In this document: positions 1-7,507 of the stretch, piece after piece
Layout of the letters: each line of letters starts with the position of its first letter
Position numbering within the stretch: the stretch's first letter is position 1
DNA from: Desulfobacteraceae bacterium
GTDB taxonomy: Bacteria > Desulfobacterota > DSM-4660 > Desulfatiglandales > Desulfatiglandaceae
Length of the DNA stretch: 42,264 nucleotides
Assembly: GCA_016844935.1 (NCBI GenBank)
Contig: JAERTK010000322.1
Span: 1 to 42,264 of the forward strand
Reading direction: 5' to 3'
Program-made: the position numbers and the translations under genes
Notes under the pieces: generated by a model
The model's database searches: none
What the model saw: only the letters and a program-made list of their open reading frames with translations
Told to the model about the DNA's origin: nothing

Positions 1-62
1 CCCTGACCCTTTATCATCTTTTCAAGCTCACGGACTTTATCCCAATTGACTCGTTTTCCCAT
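1..62 (-). CDS. N-terminus of an unidentified protein, cut by the window edge
   Basis: An ATG at 62-60 is preceded by a good ribosome-binding site (GGAGG, about 8 nt upstream) and opens a frame that runs off the left edge after 20 residues, beginning MGKRVNWDKVRELEKMIKG. It lies about 60 nt downstream of the ATPase gene on the same strand, so it may be co-transcribed with it. The stub is charged and probably helical, but it is too short to assign a family. Confidence 0.5.
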   Translation of the reverse strand, partial: MGKRVNWDKVRELEKMIKGQ

Positions 63-124
63 TTCACTGTCCTCCATTTTTAATGGCGGAAGTGTGGGGG
101 GATTAATTTCAAATTATGTCCGAT

Positions 125-1534
125 TTATTCTGCCCCATGCAGGTAAGCAACCCTTGATAGGATGTCATGAAAGATTCTAGGCAGTTCCTCTACCATGTAA
201 AGAGGGAGGGACAAAAGATCAAATTCGACTTGTACGGATTCTTTTGTCTGCCTTAGAGCGTGTGAAACATGTTGACATGAAGGGATGTTTAAATCAAAAC
301 GGACAGCAACCTGGACCTTTTTCTGATGGACAAATTGCTGGAGTGACTTGAGTGATCCACTCTTTCCTGCCTTAACCTCAACAGGAACAATTACTTGTCC
401 TAATTGTGTGATAAAATCGATTTCAGCATTTCCAGACCTCCCTTCGCGCAGCCAGTAGGTCAAAAATGGGCTTACATTGCTTTTTCCCATGAAGGCAAGA
501 TGTTGAGCGATGAACTGTTCAGCCACATGACCTTTGTTGATAAATGAGTTTTGCTTAAGGTCGTTCAATGCTATCCACTGAACGCCGCAAATGCTGTTCA
601 TTAATCCACAATCCAGGAAAAATGGCTTAAACACGCGTCTGTTGATGGTAGCGCCCAGCGGCAAACCGGATGCATCCGTATGGCAGGCTTTCATGATGAT
701 TTGTGCTTTTTCAAGTAAATCAACCGCCTTGCTTATTTCCCGGGACTGGACCTCAGGGTCTACGCGAACGTACTTGAATTTTTCGCCGGCAGCCATGGGG
801 ACATAGTTAAACACCTTGTGAAGACGAAGAAGGTCGGCCTGGGTTGCATATTTCGCAAAATCGTCTTTGTATGTCTCAATAATCGAGTCATGAACATCAA
901 ATACCGCGTCGAGCGAATTCGTATCGATGAATCGCTGGATTGCCTCAGGCATCCCCCCCACCAGGAGCCAGACTCTTTGCAGTTCCAATAATTGGTCGTG
1001 AGCGGATTGAGGAAAAACCTCACGTAGGCGATAATTGCTTAGCAAATCGAGCAAAGCGCCCTTTTCCATCGCCGCCAAGGTCTCCTCAAAGGTTACGGGA
1101 CCCAGATAGAGGTATTCGACCCGACCCACTGGCATGGAAAAGGAATGTTTTGACATGGTGAACTCAAGCAGGGATCCAGCTGAAATCACAGGTAGCTCAG
1201 GATGATCTTCATGGAAATATCGGAGGGTCTGAATGGCGATCGGCGCCGCCTGAATTTCATCTAAGAAAAGTAAACCATCCTCACCCGAAATTGGCCCTTT
1301 CCCACAGACAAATTCAAGTTCCCGAAGAATCTTTCCGGTATCCTGGGTTTTAAAAACCTCGACCAACGTTGGATGCCGTTCAAGATTGACTTCATGGAGG
1401 GTCAATTTCTTATGATCAGAGAACTGCCTGACCAGAGTTGATTTTCCTACCTGACGGGCGCCGCGAATGATCAAGGGTTTGCGATAGTTCGAATCCAGCC
1501 AATCAGTCAGTCGTTTTTCTGCAATACGGTCCAT
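125..1534 (-). CDS. AAA-type ATPase with C-terminal DUF4143 domain
   Basis: A 469-residue protein of the common 'ATP-binding protein, AAA_14/DUF4143' family. Walker A is GARQVGKS at about residues 25-32, and Walker B is LLFLDEIQ at about 88-95. The C-terminal part carries AEIDFI...VPVEVKAG (about 375-400), the EID/ExK pattern of a PD-(D/E)XK-like fold in DUF4143. Members are widespread, often found singly in accessory regions, and their role is not settled; a link to mobile DNA or defence is often proposed. The start ATG follows a short leader with a plausible promoter (1587-1615). It sits downstream of, but separate from, the toxin-antitoxin-like genes. The family call is firm; the function is unknown. 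Confidence 0.9.
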   Translation of the reverse strand: MDRIAEKRLTDWLDSNYRKPLIIRGARQVGKSTLVRQFSDHKKLTLHEVNLERHPTLVEVFKTQDTGKILRELEFVCGKGPISGEDGLLFLDEIQAAPIAIQTLRYFHEDHPELPVISAGSLLEFTMSKHSFSMPVGRVEYLYLGPVTFEETLAAMEKGALLDLLSNYRLREVFPQSAHDQLLELQRVWLLVGGMPEAIQRFIDTNSLDAVFDVHDSIIETYKDDFAKYATQADLLRLHKVFNYVPMAAGEKFKYVRVDPEVQSREISKAVDLLEKAQIIMKACHTDASGLPLGATINRRVFKPFFLDCGLMNSICGVQWIALNDLKQNSFINKGHVAEQFIAQHLAFMGKSNVSPFLTYWLREGRSGNAEIDFITQLGQVIVPVEVKAGKSGSLKSLQQFVHQKKVQVAVRFDLNIPSCQHVSHALRQTKESVQVEFDLLSLPLYMVEELPRIFHDILSRVAYLHGAE

Positions 1535-1586
1535 TTTTATGTTGAAAATGCTGGAAATAGGGGTCTTTTTTCTGCATGCTATGCTC

Positions 1587-1615
1587 GTTATAGGGGCCTA
1601 TTATCAATAAGGCAA
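1587..1615 (-). promoter_or_regulatory. Putative sigma70 promoter of the ATPase gene
   Basis: Read on the minus strand: TTGCCT (1615-1610), 17-nt spacer, TATAAC (1592-1587). It lies about 50 nt upstream of the ATPase ATG. A near-identical 10-mer (ATAGGGGyCT) occurs over the -10/spacer (1590-1599) and again in the leader (1557-1566), 33 bp apart. Confidence 0.45.
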
Positions 1616-1633
1616 GAAAAATCGGAGGCGCTC

Positions 1634-2281
1634 TCAGACAGGGAATCCATTTCTCCTTTGGGCTTTGGTGACTTCAAAAACAATCTTTTTCTTGACGTCT
1701 TCCCATGATGCATTCTGTAACATCCTGGGCATAGGTTGGTGCTCGGCATCTTCAAAATAGACCAACGACTTCAATAAATGGTAATGGTTACTGATTTCAA
1801 TGCCATATTTCTGGGGGTATTTCTCAAATAACCGTGGAATAGAGAAATATTTAAGCAAAAAAAACAAATCAATAAAATCTTTCTTGCTGCCTCTCCCGGA
1901 TATGGCTTCGAGTTTCATGAGCGCAATATCAAGCATATCGGCTATTGTAATTTTCATATGCCTGTGTAAAGCATCCAATAATGGGTACTCATAACCAAAA
2001 AACGAGACCTGAACGTCGTTTACGCTGCCATTCAGTGTACCTTCCGAACGGTCAAATAGTTCAAATTTTCCAATTTTCCTAAGCTGTTGAATGATTCGCG
2101 CTGCATCAAAGTCCCCCTCTATAAAGAAATCGAAATCGATTGACCGTCTGTGCCCGAGTTGCAGGGCTAAAGCGGTACCACCTGCCAGATAGAAAGGACG
2201 TATCCAGTCCTGTTCTGAGAGAGTATCAAACAACAGTTGTTGCTGTTTGGGGAAGATTTCGGTGTAAAGCTTTATTGGCAT
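1634..2281 (-). CDS. AbiEii/AbiGii-type nucleotidyltransferase (DUF1814)
   Basis: A protein of about 215 residues with the nucleotidyltransferase signature of the AbiEii family: YLAGGTALALQLGHR followed by SIDFDFF, giving the GG...T and DxD-like metal-binding residues. Family members act as toxins of type IV toxin-antitoxin systems such as AbiE, or as abortive-infection NTases, transferring nucleotides to RNA targets. I chose the ATG at 2281 (MPIKLYTE) because GGAA precedes it; a TTG 15 nt upstream is also open. It overlaps the end of the small upstream gene (2272-2514) by 10 nt, which implies translational coupling and a two-gene unit. The family call is confident; toxicity is an inference. 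Confidence 0.85.
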   Translation of the reverse strand: MPIKLYTEIFPKQQQLLFDTLSEQDWIRPFYLAGGTALALQLGHRRSIDFDFFIEGDFDAARIIQQLRKIGKFELFDRSEGTLNGSVNDVQVSFFGYEYPLLDALHRHMKITIADMLDIALMKLEAISGRGSKKDFIDLFFLLKYFSIPRLFEKYPQKYGIEISNHYHLLKSLVYFEDAEHQPMPRMLQNASWEDVKKKIVFEVTKAQRRNGFPV

Positions 2282-2514
2282 AGCATGAGGTTCCAATAGT
2301 TTTTCGTCTTCTTGTTGAGATTTCCGCTTTTATTAACAAGATTAATTAGAAACTCTTTGTCAATTTCAGAAAACAGCCATCTGAGAGAGCCGACATCGCC
2401 AAGGTTTAGTATCCTTTCTGATATGAAAATGGGATACTGCGCCATTGTAAGATCTTCAAAGTTGCAATCCCAGAAATATTTTCTAAGCATTCCAGGTAAT
2501 TTTTTGTTTTCCAT
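2272..2514 (-). CDS. Small protein paired with the AbiEii-like gene (probable antitoxin)
   Basis: An 80-residue protein with an ATG and a GGGA ribosome-binding site just upstream. The sequence (LPGMLRKYFWDCNFEDL, then ISERILNLGDVGSLRWLF) resembles the short DUF6922-type proteins often encoded directly before AbiEii-like nucleotidyltransferases. These are thought to be the cognate antitoxin or regulator. Its stop overlaps the start of the next gene, supporting a coupled pair. The antitoxin role rests on position and size, not on a recognised DNA-binding motif. Confidence 0.75.
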   Translation of the reverse strand: MENKKLPGMLRKYFWDCNFEDLTMAQYPIFISERILNLGDVGSLRWLFSEIDKEFLINLVNKSGNLNKKTKNYWNLMLCQ

Positions 2515-2547
2515 ATATTCCCATGGTTAATCTTGCTAAAGCGGGAC

Positions 2548-2787
2548 TCAAACGCTTTGTTCAGCGTTTTCAGGATGCCACTTCATGTGCAATTTTCGGT
2601 GATGAACCGCGCAATCACGAAGATAAAGATTGATGAGGCTCTGATAAGGAATACCTGTTTCCTCCGACATGGACTTGAAATAGGAAACAGTATTACGGTC
2701 CAACCGCATCGTTACAGGTTGTTTCAAATGCTTGATATAGGGATTTTTTCGCCCTTTCATTTTGGAAAAATCGTAATAGGCTCTCAT
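2548..2787 (-). CDS. brnA: BrnA/CopG-like antitoxin
   Basis: A 79-residue ribbon-helix-helix type antitoxin. It shows the usual family layout: YDFSKMKGRKNPY leader, PVTMRLDRNTVSYFK strand and helix, then GIPYQSLINLYLRDCA helix. Such proteins neutralise BrnT ribonuclease toxins and repress their own operon. Its ATG overlaps the stop of a frame that reads as a BrnT C-terminus (2784-2867), giving the ATGA coupling expected of brnTA. No intact toxin gene lies upstream, so this is an orphan antitoxin. It is 33 nt upstream of the AbiEii pair, on the same strand. Confidence 0.82.
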   Translation of the reverse strand: MRAYYDFSKMKGRKNPYIKHLKQPVTMRLDRNTVSYFKSMSEETGIPYQSLINLYLRDCAVHHRKLHMKWHPENAEQSV

Positions 2788-2867
2788 CGTCTACGCCTCC
2801 AGTACTCACTTTCTTCATCTCCGTCCGCCTTCCTGGCCGATATAATTCTAACAACCGTCTCTCCTTA
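2784..2867 (-). pseudogene. brnT: C-terminal remnant of a BrnT toxin gene
   Basis: Immediately upstream of brnA, in the frame ending TGA at 2786-2784, the translation GETVVRIISARKA matches the C-terminal RIISARKA signature of BrnT toxins. A TAA at 2867-2865 interrupts the frame just before it, and no full BrnT (about 90 residues) can be read further upstream. The toxin therefore appears decayed while its antitoxin is intact. The interrupting codon is TAA, so recoding to selenocysteine is not an option. Confidence 0.6.
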
Positions 2868-2912
2868 TGACGCATAAGTCAAGATGAAAATTTGAGTGAT
2901 CCGTCCTTTCGC

Positions 2913-2941
2913 TTGACACCTCTGACCGTTTTTTCTAACCT
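2913..2941 (+). promoter_or_regulatory. Possible promoter of the 3047 lipoprotein gene
   Basis: TTGACA (2913-2918), 17-nt spacer, TAACCT (2936-2941). The -35 is perfect and the -10 is weak. The leader to the ATG at 3047 would be about 100 nt. Confidence 0.35.
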
Positions 2942-3046
2942 CACCCATAATCATAGATTCCTGCTGAGAGAATAGGACCGTGGACAAGAAAACAGGAAGC
3001 ACCTCAACAAGACTTTTGCCGTAAACCCAAAATTAAGGAGGTTGGT

Positions 3047-3454
3047 ATGATGAAGAAAATCCAGGTTTGGTTGATTCCTTTGGTTGGCGTTGTGACCATT
3101 GCCCTGATGCTGGCAGGATGCGCCGCACTTCAAAAAAATGAGGTTTTGGATGTGGAAGGGCTGCTCACGAAGGCCGGCTTTCAAAAACATGTGGCCGACA
3201 CACCCCAGAAGCTGGCCCATTTGAAAACCTTGGGTCAACAACGTATCAGCCGGCACAAGCGACATGGAAAACTCTACTTTATCTATGCGGACGCGGCCAA
3301 TTGCCAGTGCTTTTACGTTGGGGATGAAAGAGAATTTAGTCACTACCAGGACCTGGAACGTCAGCAGGGCAGCAACCCCATCGAGATGCTCAGACCCGAC
3401 ATCGTGACAGGAGAGGACTGGTCCCAGGCGCCCTGGGGGCCTTTCGATAAATAG
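3047..3454 (+). CDS. Small lipoprotein of unknown function
   Basis: A 135-residue protein with a strong AAGGAGG ribosome-binding site. Residues 1-24 form a lipoprotein signal peptide (KK, hydrophobic core, LAGC lipobox), so the mature protein should begin at Cys25 and be lipid-anchored. The mature part is hydrophilic, contains NCQCF at about 85-89, and ends in a Trp/Pro-rich stretch (WSQAPWGPFDK). The layout suggests a short periplasmic or outer-membrane lipoprotein. I do not recognise a domain. It is a single gene closed by a hairpin at 3466-3508. Confidence 0.85.
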   Translation: MMKKIQVWLIPLVGVVTIALMLAGCAALQKNEVLDVEGLLTKAGFQKHVADTPQKLAHLKTLGQQRISRHKRHGKLYFIYADAANCQCFYVGDEREFSHYQDLERQQGSNPIEMLRPDIVTGEDWSQAPWGPFDK

Positions 3455-3465
3455 CGCAAAAGAAC

Positions 3466-3508
3466 CAGAAGCCGGAATTCAGAAGGTCTTTCCTCATTCC
3501 GGCTTCTG
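3466..3508. terminator. Bidirectional terminator hairpin
   Basis: A perfect 13-bp inverted repeat (CAGAAGCCGGAAT / ATTCCGGCTTCTG) with a 17-nt loop sits between two convergent genes. It is followed by AATTTT on the plus side, so it can serve the lipoprotein gene and the opposing membrane-protein gene. Confidence 0.8.
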
Positions 3509-3523
3509 AATTTTCAGCGAAAT

Positions 3524-3973
3524 TCAGTCGCTCAAATGTTTTTTTCTAACCTCGTACATGATGACCGCGGGAATGAAAAAAACAATATCGGCGATCATCT
3601 TCCCCACAAAGGTCCCCAGCAAGAATTCCCCCATGATTTTGGGCATAAGGTACATGAAGAAGGGCCGAACCGCCAGCACATCCAGGATTTCCGAGGGGCC
3701 GAATTCAACAATCAGATTTCGCAGGTCCTTGAAATAAGCAGCGAAACCATAACGGAGGTCATGCTTTCGATGATGTTTCAGGCTTTTTCTGACATCAACA
3801 TAAGCCATTATGCCGTAAAAACTGATAGATGCCATGGCGGACCCCACGAAGGCCGCCAGCACATTGTCCCCGGTTGTCCGGTGAATGACCCATGCCGTAA
3901 GCAGACTCAACACGGTGCTCAAGATATCGGCCAGCAGATACCGTCTTATCCATTCCCTTATCTTGTTCTTCAT
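3524..3973 (-). CDS. Small integral membrane protein of unknown function
   Basis: A 149-residue protein with about four predicted membrane segments (roughly 13-33, 38-58, 103-122 and 123-142). The first two are joined by a short loop (HRTTGDN). A basic cytoplasmic loop (RKSLKHHRKHDLRYG) follows, and the end is charged. No catalytic motif is visible and I do not recognise the family. It is downstream of the permease gene on the same strand (66-nt gap), so it may share its transcript. Confidence 0.8.
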   Translation of the reverse strand: MKNKIREWIRRYLLADILSTVLSLLTAWVIHRTTGDNVLAAFVGSAMASISFYGIMAYVDVRKSLKHHRKHDLRYGFAAYFKDLRNLIVEFGPSEILDVLAVRPFFMYLMPKIMGEFLLGTFVGKMIADIVFFIPAVIMYEVRKKHLSD

Positions 3974-4039
3974 AGGCTATTTTTTTAGACACGACGGTCC
4001 GAAAAACCGTTTCCCATCCCCGGCATCAAAACCGACGCA

Positions 4040-5509
4040 TCAATCCTTTTGTTCTTCGTCCTTTTGGGCGGTCTGTATCCAGCCGGGCTTTCTCAGGCCG
4101 TATATCAAAAAGGCCGCACCGCACATCACCAGAATCCCCAAAACCAGAAATGATTCATAAAACAGAAGGCTCCCTGTCTCCAATTGAGAGGGGGGAAAGA
4201 ATCCGATGAACAGGGTAAACACACCCCCCAGAAGGCCCAGCAAGGCCACCGCCCACATGCCGAAATTTCCCCCGGGAATTCGATAAGGCCGGGGAGTATC
4301 CGGCCGCTTGTATCTCAGGACAAGGGCGGACAGGAACATGAGCAGGTACATGATCAGATAAAGCTGGGCCGTAAGGGCGGTGAGGATCCAGTAAGCACTG
4401 CTCACGGTGGGCATCAGCAAAAATACAAACACCAGACCCGTGACCACCAGGGCTTGAAGAAACAGGATGTTCACGGGCACATCGCCATGGAGTTTTCGCT
4501 GGAGGATGGGCGGAAGAAGACCATGCCGAGCCGATACCAAGAGACCCTTACTGGGCCCCAGTATCCAGGCCGATACTTCCCCCAGGGAGCCCACCACGAT
4601 GAGCAACGCCACTACGGGCACGAGCCAGCCCAGATGATATACCGCAAAAAATTTGTCAAACGCTTCCATGAGCCCCGCCACCAGACTGATTTCCTTCTGG
4701 GGCACCACGAAGGCGATGGCCAGAGACCCCAGAACAATGGAGGCAATGGAAACGAAAACGGAAAGGAAAATGGCTTTGGGAAAAGACCGTTTGGGATTTT
4801 TCACCTGCGATGCATGGGCTGCTGAAACCTCGATGCCCGAAACGATGACCAGCGCACCCGCCAGGAACACGAGACTGTCCATGCGGGTGAAATCCGGAAC
4901 CAATGAGGCCATGGAAAAGTGAATCTGCGAAGCATTGCCGGCAATAATCCAGTTGAATCCAAGAACAACGATCAGGCCCGTGGTAATCAGTGTGCTCACC
5001 ACCCCCAGGGTGCTGATCCAGGCGGAGGTCTTTAATCCGCGCAGGTTGGCGAAAGTCCCCCCCCAGTAAACCACCAACACCACCGTCAGGGTATAGAGCT
5101 TATTTTCAGCCAGTTGGGGTGAAAAGGCATACGCCAGGGTTGCCGCAATAAAAGAGAGTACCGTGGGGAACCAGATGACGTTTTCGCTCCATTGGAGCCA
5201 GATAGCCAGGAAGGCCCACCGCTGCCCGAGGGCTTCATTGACCCAGATGTAGACACCGCCGTCTCCCTTGGGTGGCCAGGTGGAAGAAAGTTCGGCTGTC
5301 ACCAGTGAAATGGGGATCAGAAAAATGACGGCTGAAACCGCCATGAACGAAATGGCACGAAAGCCTTCCTCCGCCATGAGGGGAAGCCCCCTGACACTGT
5401 AGATAATGGCCAGGTTGATCATGGCCAGGGAGACCCATCCGATGGTGCCCCGCACAGGCTTTTTAAGCGTTTTTTGCTCCCCCTTCCGGACTGATCCCGG
5501 CATAATCAT
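4040..5509 (-). CDS. APC-superfamily amino acid permease/antiporter
   Basis: A 489-residue inner-membrane transporter with about 12 hydrophobic segments. The N-terminal segment (IGWVSLAMINLAIIYSVRGLP) and the GGVYIWVNEALG motif after the second helix are typical of APC-family carriers close to the glutamate:GABA antiporter group. It probably moves amino acids or polyamines across the cytoplasmic membrane; the substrate cannot be read from sequence. Two in-frame ATGs (5509 and 5503) lie beside a GGATGGAG ribosome-binding site. The gene is separated by about 210 bp from the divergent glycosyltransferase operon. Confidence 0.9.
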   Translation of the reverse strand: MIMPGSVRKGEQKTLKKPVRGTIGWVSLAMINLAIIYSVRGLPLMAEEGFRAISFMAVSAVIFLIPISLVTAELSSTWPPKGDGGVYIWVNEALGQRWAFLAIWLQWSENVIWFPTVLSFIAATLAYAFSPQLAENKLYTLTVVLVVYWGGTFANLRGLKTSAWISTLGVVSTLITTGLIVVLGFNWIIAGNASQIHFSMASLVPDFTRMDSLVFLAGALVIVSGIEVSAAHASQVKNPKRSFPKAIFLSVFVSIASIVLGSLAIAFVVPQKEISLVAGLMEAFDKFFAVYHLGWLVPVVALLIVVGSLGEVSAWILGPSKGLLVSARHGLLPPILQRKLHGDVPVNILFLQALVVTGLVFVFLLMPTVSSAYWILTALTAQLYLIMYLLMFLSALVLRYKRPDTPRPYRIPGGNFGMWAVALLGLLGGVFTLFIGFFPPSQLETGSLLFYESFLVLGILVMCGAAFLIYGLRKPGWIQTAQKDEEQKD

Positions 5510-5653
5510 TCTCCATCCTGAGCATGTCTGGCAATCAGACTACCAGCAATTTTGATGCTTGAAACTACTGGAATCGGGGGTGTGAGTCAAGGGAAACGAA
5601 AAGTCAGAAAATTCGTATCTGATGGGATACTTGTTTGATCGCTGCCTTTGGCG

Positions 5654-5683
5654 TTGACAGAACGAATGGCTTTTCCCTATAGT
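5654..5683 (+). promoter_or_regulatory. Sigma70 promoter of the glycosyltransferase operon
   Basis: TTGACA (5654-5659), 18-nt spacer, TATAGT (5678-5683). It lies about 35 nt upstream of the first glycosyltransferase start and is the best promoter match in the 210-bp gap. It probably drives all three genes 5719-8308. Confidence 0.7.
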
Positions 5684-5718
5684 CTCGAACATCGCGAACC
5701 CGTTTAGTTGAGAGTTCA

Positions 5719-6507
5719 ATGTTTGTCCCTTTTAAAGAAAAAGATGCCTCTTTTCAGATCTCCATCGGAATTGCTACCTTTGAAAGACGATTTGAAGACT
5801 ATTTTGTGCCGCTGTTGACGAAAATCAGATCTTTTGAGATGGATGCGGAAATCGTGGTGGCCATTAACGGCGAACACGATCAAGAATTTGGAGAGGCTTA
5901 CCGGAAGCGTATGCTGGAATTCCTATCCAGGCATCCAAACACCTTTCCCATCTTTTTTCCCGCATTCAGGAGCCTTTCAAAACTCTGGAACACCATCCTC
6001 ATCCACGCATCCGGTCAATTCGTACTCATGCTCAACGACGACACCCTGATCACCGACGGAAAATTCATGGCGCAAATTGGCAGCATACTCAAGAAAAATG
6101 GGGGGCGTTCATTTCTCATCAACCGGTCCTGGTCCCATTTCGTTGCCCGAAAAGAAGAAATGGCACGCCTGGGGTATTTCGATGAACGGCTCCTGGGTAT
6201 CGGTGAGGAAGATGGGGACATGACCTGGCGATACATCCGTGAGTTTGGCGCCCCCATGGCCACCTACAAAATCAGGGGATTCAAAAACTACGCACAGGAA
6301 ACACTTAACCAGCAGCCGGAAAACATAAAATGCCATTCCGGAAGCAAATACAGCCTTTTCAACCGACGATTTGTGCATGAAAAAAAATATGCAGCAGCTT
6401 CCAAAGGCATCAAGGGGATGTTTGACGTGCCCATGGAAATGGTGGATGAAGGTCCGGAGCAATACCCCAATGAGCGCTTTTACCGAGAGCATATTGATGA
6501 ACTCTAG
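5719..6507 (+). CDS. GT-A fold glycosyltransferase (family 2-like)
   Basis: A 262-residue soluble glycosyltransferase. The N-terminal half has a GT2-like Rossmann pattern (ISIGIATFERR... AEIVVAINGEHD) and a VLMLNDDTLI segment at about residues 107-116, where NDD serves as the DxD-type nucleotide-sugar/metal site. LLGIGEEDGDMTWRY later matches the acidic acceptor-side motif of GT-A enzymes. It should transfer a sugar from a nucleotide donor during surface-glycan assembly on the cytoplasmic side. It is the first gene of a three-glycosyltransferase operon (20-nt gap to the next). Donor and acceptor are unknown. Confidence 0.8.
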   Translation: MFVPFKEKDASFQISIGIATFERRFEDYFVPLLTKIRSFEMDAEIVVAINGEHDQEFGEAYRKRMLEFLSRHPNTFPIFFPAFRSLSKLWNTILIHASGQFVLMLNDDTLITDGKFMAQIGSILKKNGGRSFLINRSWSHFVARKEEMARLGYFDERLLGIGEEDGDMTWRYIREFGAPMATYKIRGFKNYAQETLNQQPENIKCHSGSKYSLFNRRFVHEKKYAAASKGIKGMFDVPMEMVDEGPEQYPNERFYREHIDEL

Positions 6508-6527
6508 GCTCTTTTTATGAGACAACC

Positions 6528-7490
6528 ATGATCACCGTCGGCATCGTAAAAGACTGGGACTGGCCCGACCTCCTCCGACAGACCCCGGGCGGAAAAGGAG
6601 TCTGGGAAGGGATGCGGTTCATCCTGAGCCCTGAGCCGACCTGCGATTTTCTGGTGGTGCTCAACAACAAAATGAAAACGGAGACACGTGCCCACTGTCC
6701 CCTCGAAAATGTCTGGTGCCTCATGCAGGAACCGTACATGAAAGGGCACACGGACTGGATGGTTGAGGGGCTGGAGAACTTTTCGCAGGTGTTATCCCAC
6801 CATGCCCCCCCCTCAAACCAAACAAAATTTTCTGTTTCTCAACCGGCCATCCCCTGGCATGTAAACAAAACTTTTGACGAGCTGACTCGCTTAAAGATGC
6901 CCCCCAAACCCAAAAGCCTGTCGTGGGTGGTGGGCAACGCCAGGGATCTACCCGGGCACCGGAAAAGATGGGCTTTTCTCAAATATATCCAACGGGACGG
7001 GTCCCTGGACGTTGATCTGTTTGGAAGAGCGGTTCAATTTATCGAAGATAAATGGGACGGGCTCGCCCCCTACAAATATTCCCTGGCCATCGAAAACAGC
7101 AGCAGCCCCGACTACTGGACGGAGAAAATAGCGGATTGTTTTCTCTCCTGGTCGGTTCCCATTTACCATGGCTGCACCAACCTGGAAGATTATTTTCCTC
7201 CAGGATCTTTTATCAGAATCAATATTGATTCCCCCCGGGAGGCATTTGAATCGGTTAAGACCGTTCTGGAGCGGGACAATTGGGAAAAGCGAATTCCAGC
7301 GCTCAAAGAGGCCCGGGATCGGGTGCTTAACCGGTACCAACTGTTTCCACACTTGTCCCGGCTTATACACGAACAGCCCCAGGAAGACCTGAAACCCATT
7401 GGAATTCTGCTGCCCGCCTACAAAAGAACCACAAGAGCAGCTTTGAATCACCAACTGTACAAATTCAGGAAACTTCTGGCTTTTTCTTAA
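6528..7490 (+). CDS. GT10-family (fucosyltransferase-like) glycosyltransferase
   Basis: A 320-residue protein whose C-terminal half carries the GT10 alpha-1,3/1,4-fucosyltransferase signature: KYSLAIENSSS, then DYWTEKIADCFLSWSVPIYHG at about 182-212, followed by INIDSPREAF. In this family that region binds GDP-fucose. The N-terminal half is the variable acceptor domain. It is predicted to be a cytoplasmic enzyme adding fucose or a related deoxysugar to a glycan. It lies between two GT-A enzymes with 20- and 17-nt gaps, so the three probably act in sequence on one glycan. No GDP-fucose synthesis genes (gmd, fcl) are in the window, so the donor must come from elsewhere or differ. Confidence 0.85.
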   Translation: MITVGIVKDWDWPDLLRQTPGGKGVWEGMRFILSPEPTCDFLVVLNNKMKTETRAHCPLENVWCLMQEPYMKGHTDWMVEGLENFSQVLSHHAPPSNQTKFSVSQPAIPWHVNKTFDELTRLKMPPKPKSLSWVVGNARDLPGHRKRWAFLKYIQRDGSLDVDLFGRAVQFIEDKWDGLAPYKYSLAIENSSSPDYWTEKIADCFLSWSVPIYHGCTNLEDYFPPGSFIRINIDSPREAFESVKTVLERDNWEKRIPALKEARDRVLNRYQLFPHLSRLIHEQPQEDLKPIGILLPAYKRTTRAALNHQLYKFRKLLAFS

Positions 7491-7507
7491 TGCGGCGGTA
7501 AACGGGC

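Noticed and set aside
2693..2875. A 60-codon frame overlapping brnA and the BrnT remnant
   Set aside because: It is out of frame with both; the BrnT signature RIISARKA is in a different frame.
2784..2880. Reading the brnT stop as a second selenocysteine codon
   Set aside because: The interrupting codon is TAA, and BrnT has no conserved Cys there; decay is the simpler reading.
4184..4825. A 213-codon frame antisense to the permease
   Set aside because: It is strongly Gln/His/Lys-biased, a typical shadow of a membrane-protein gene.
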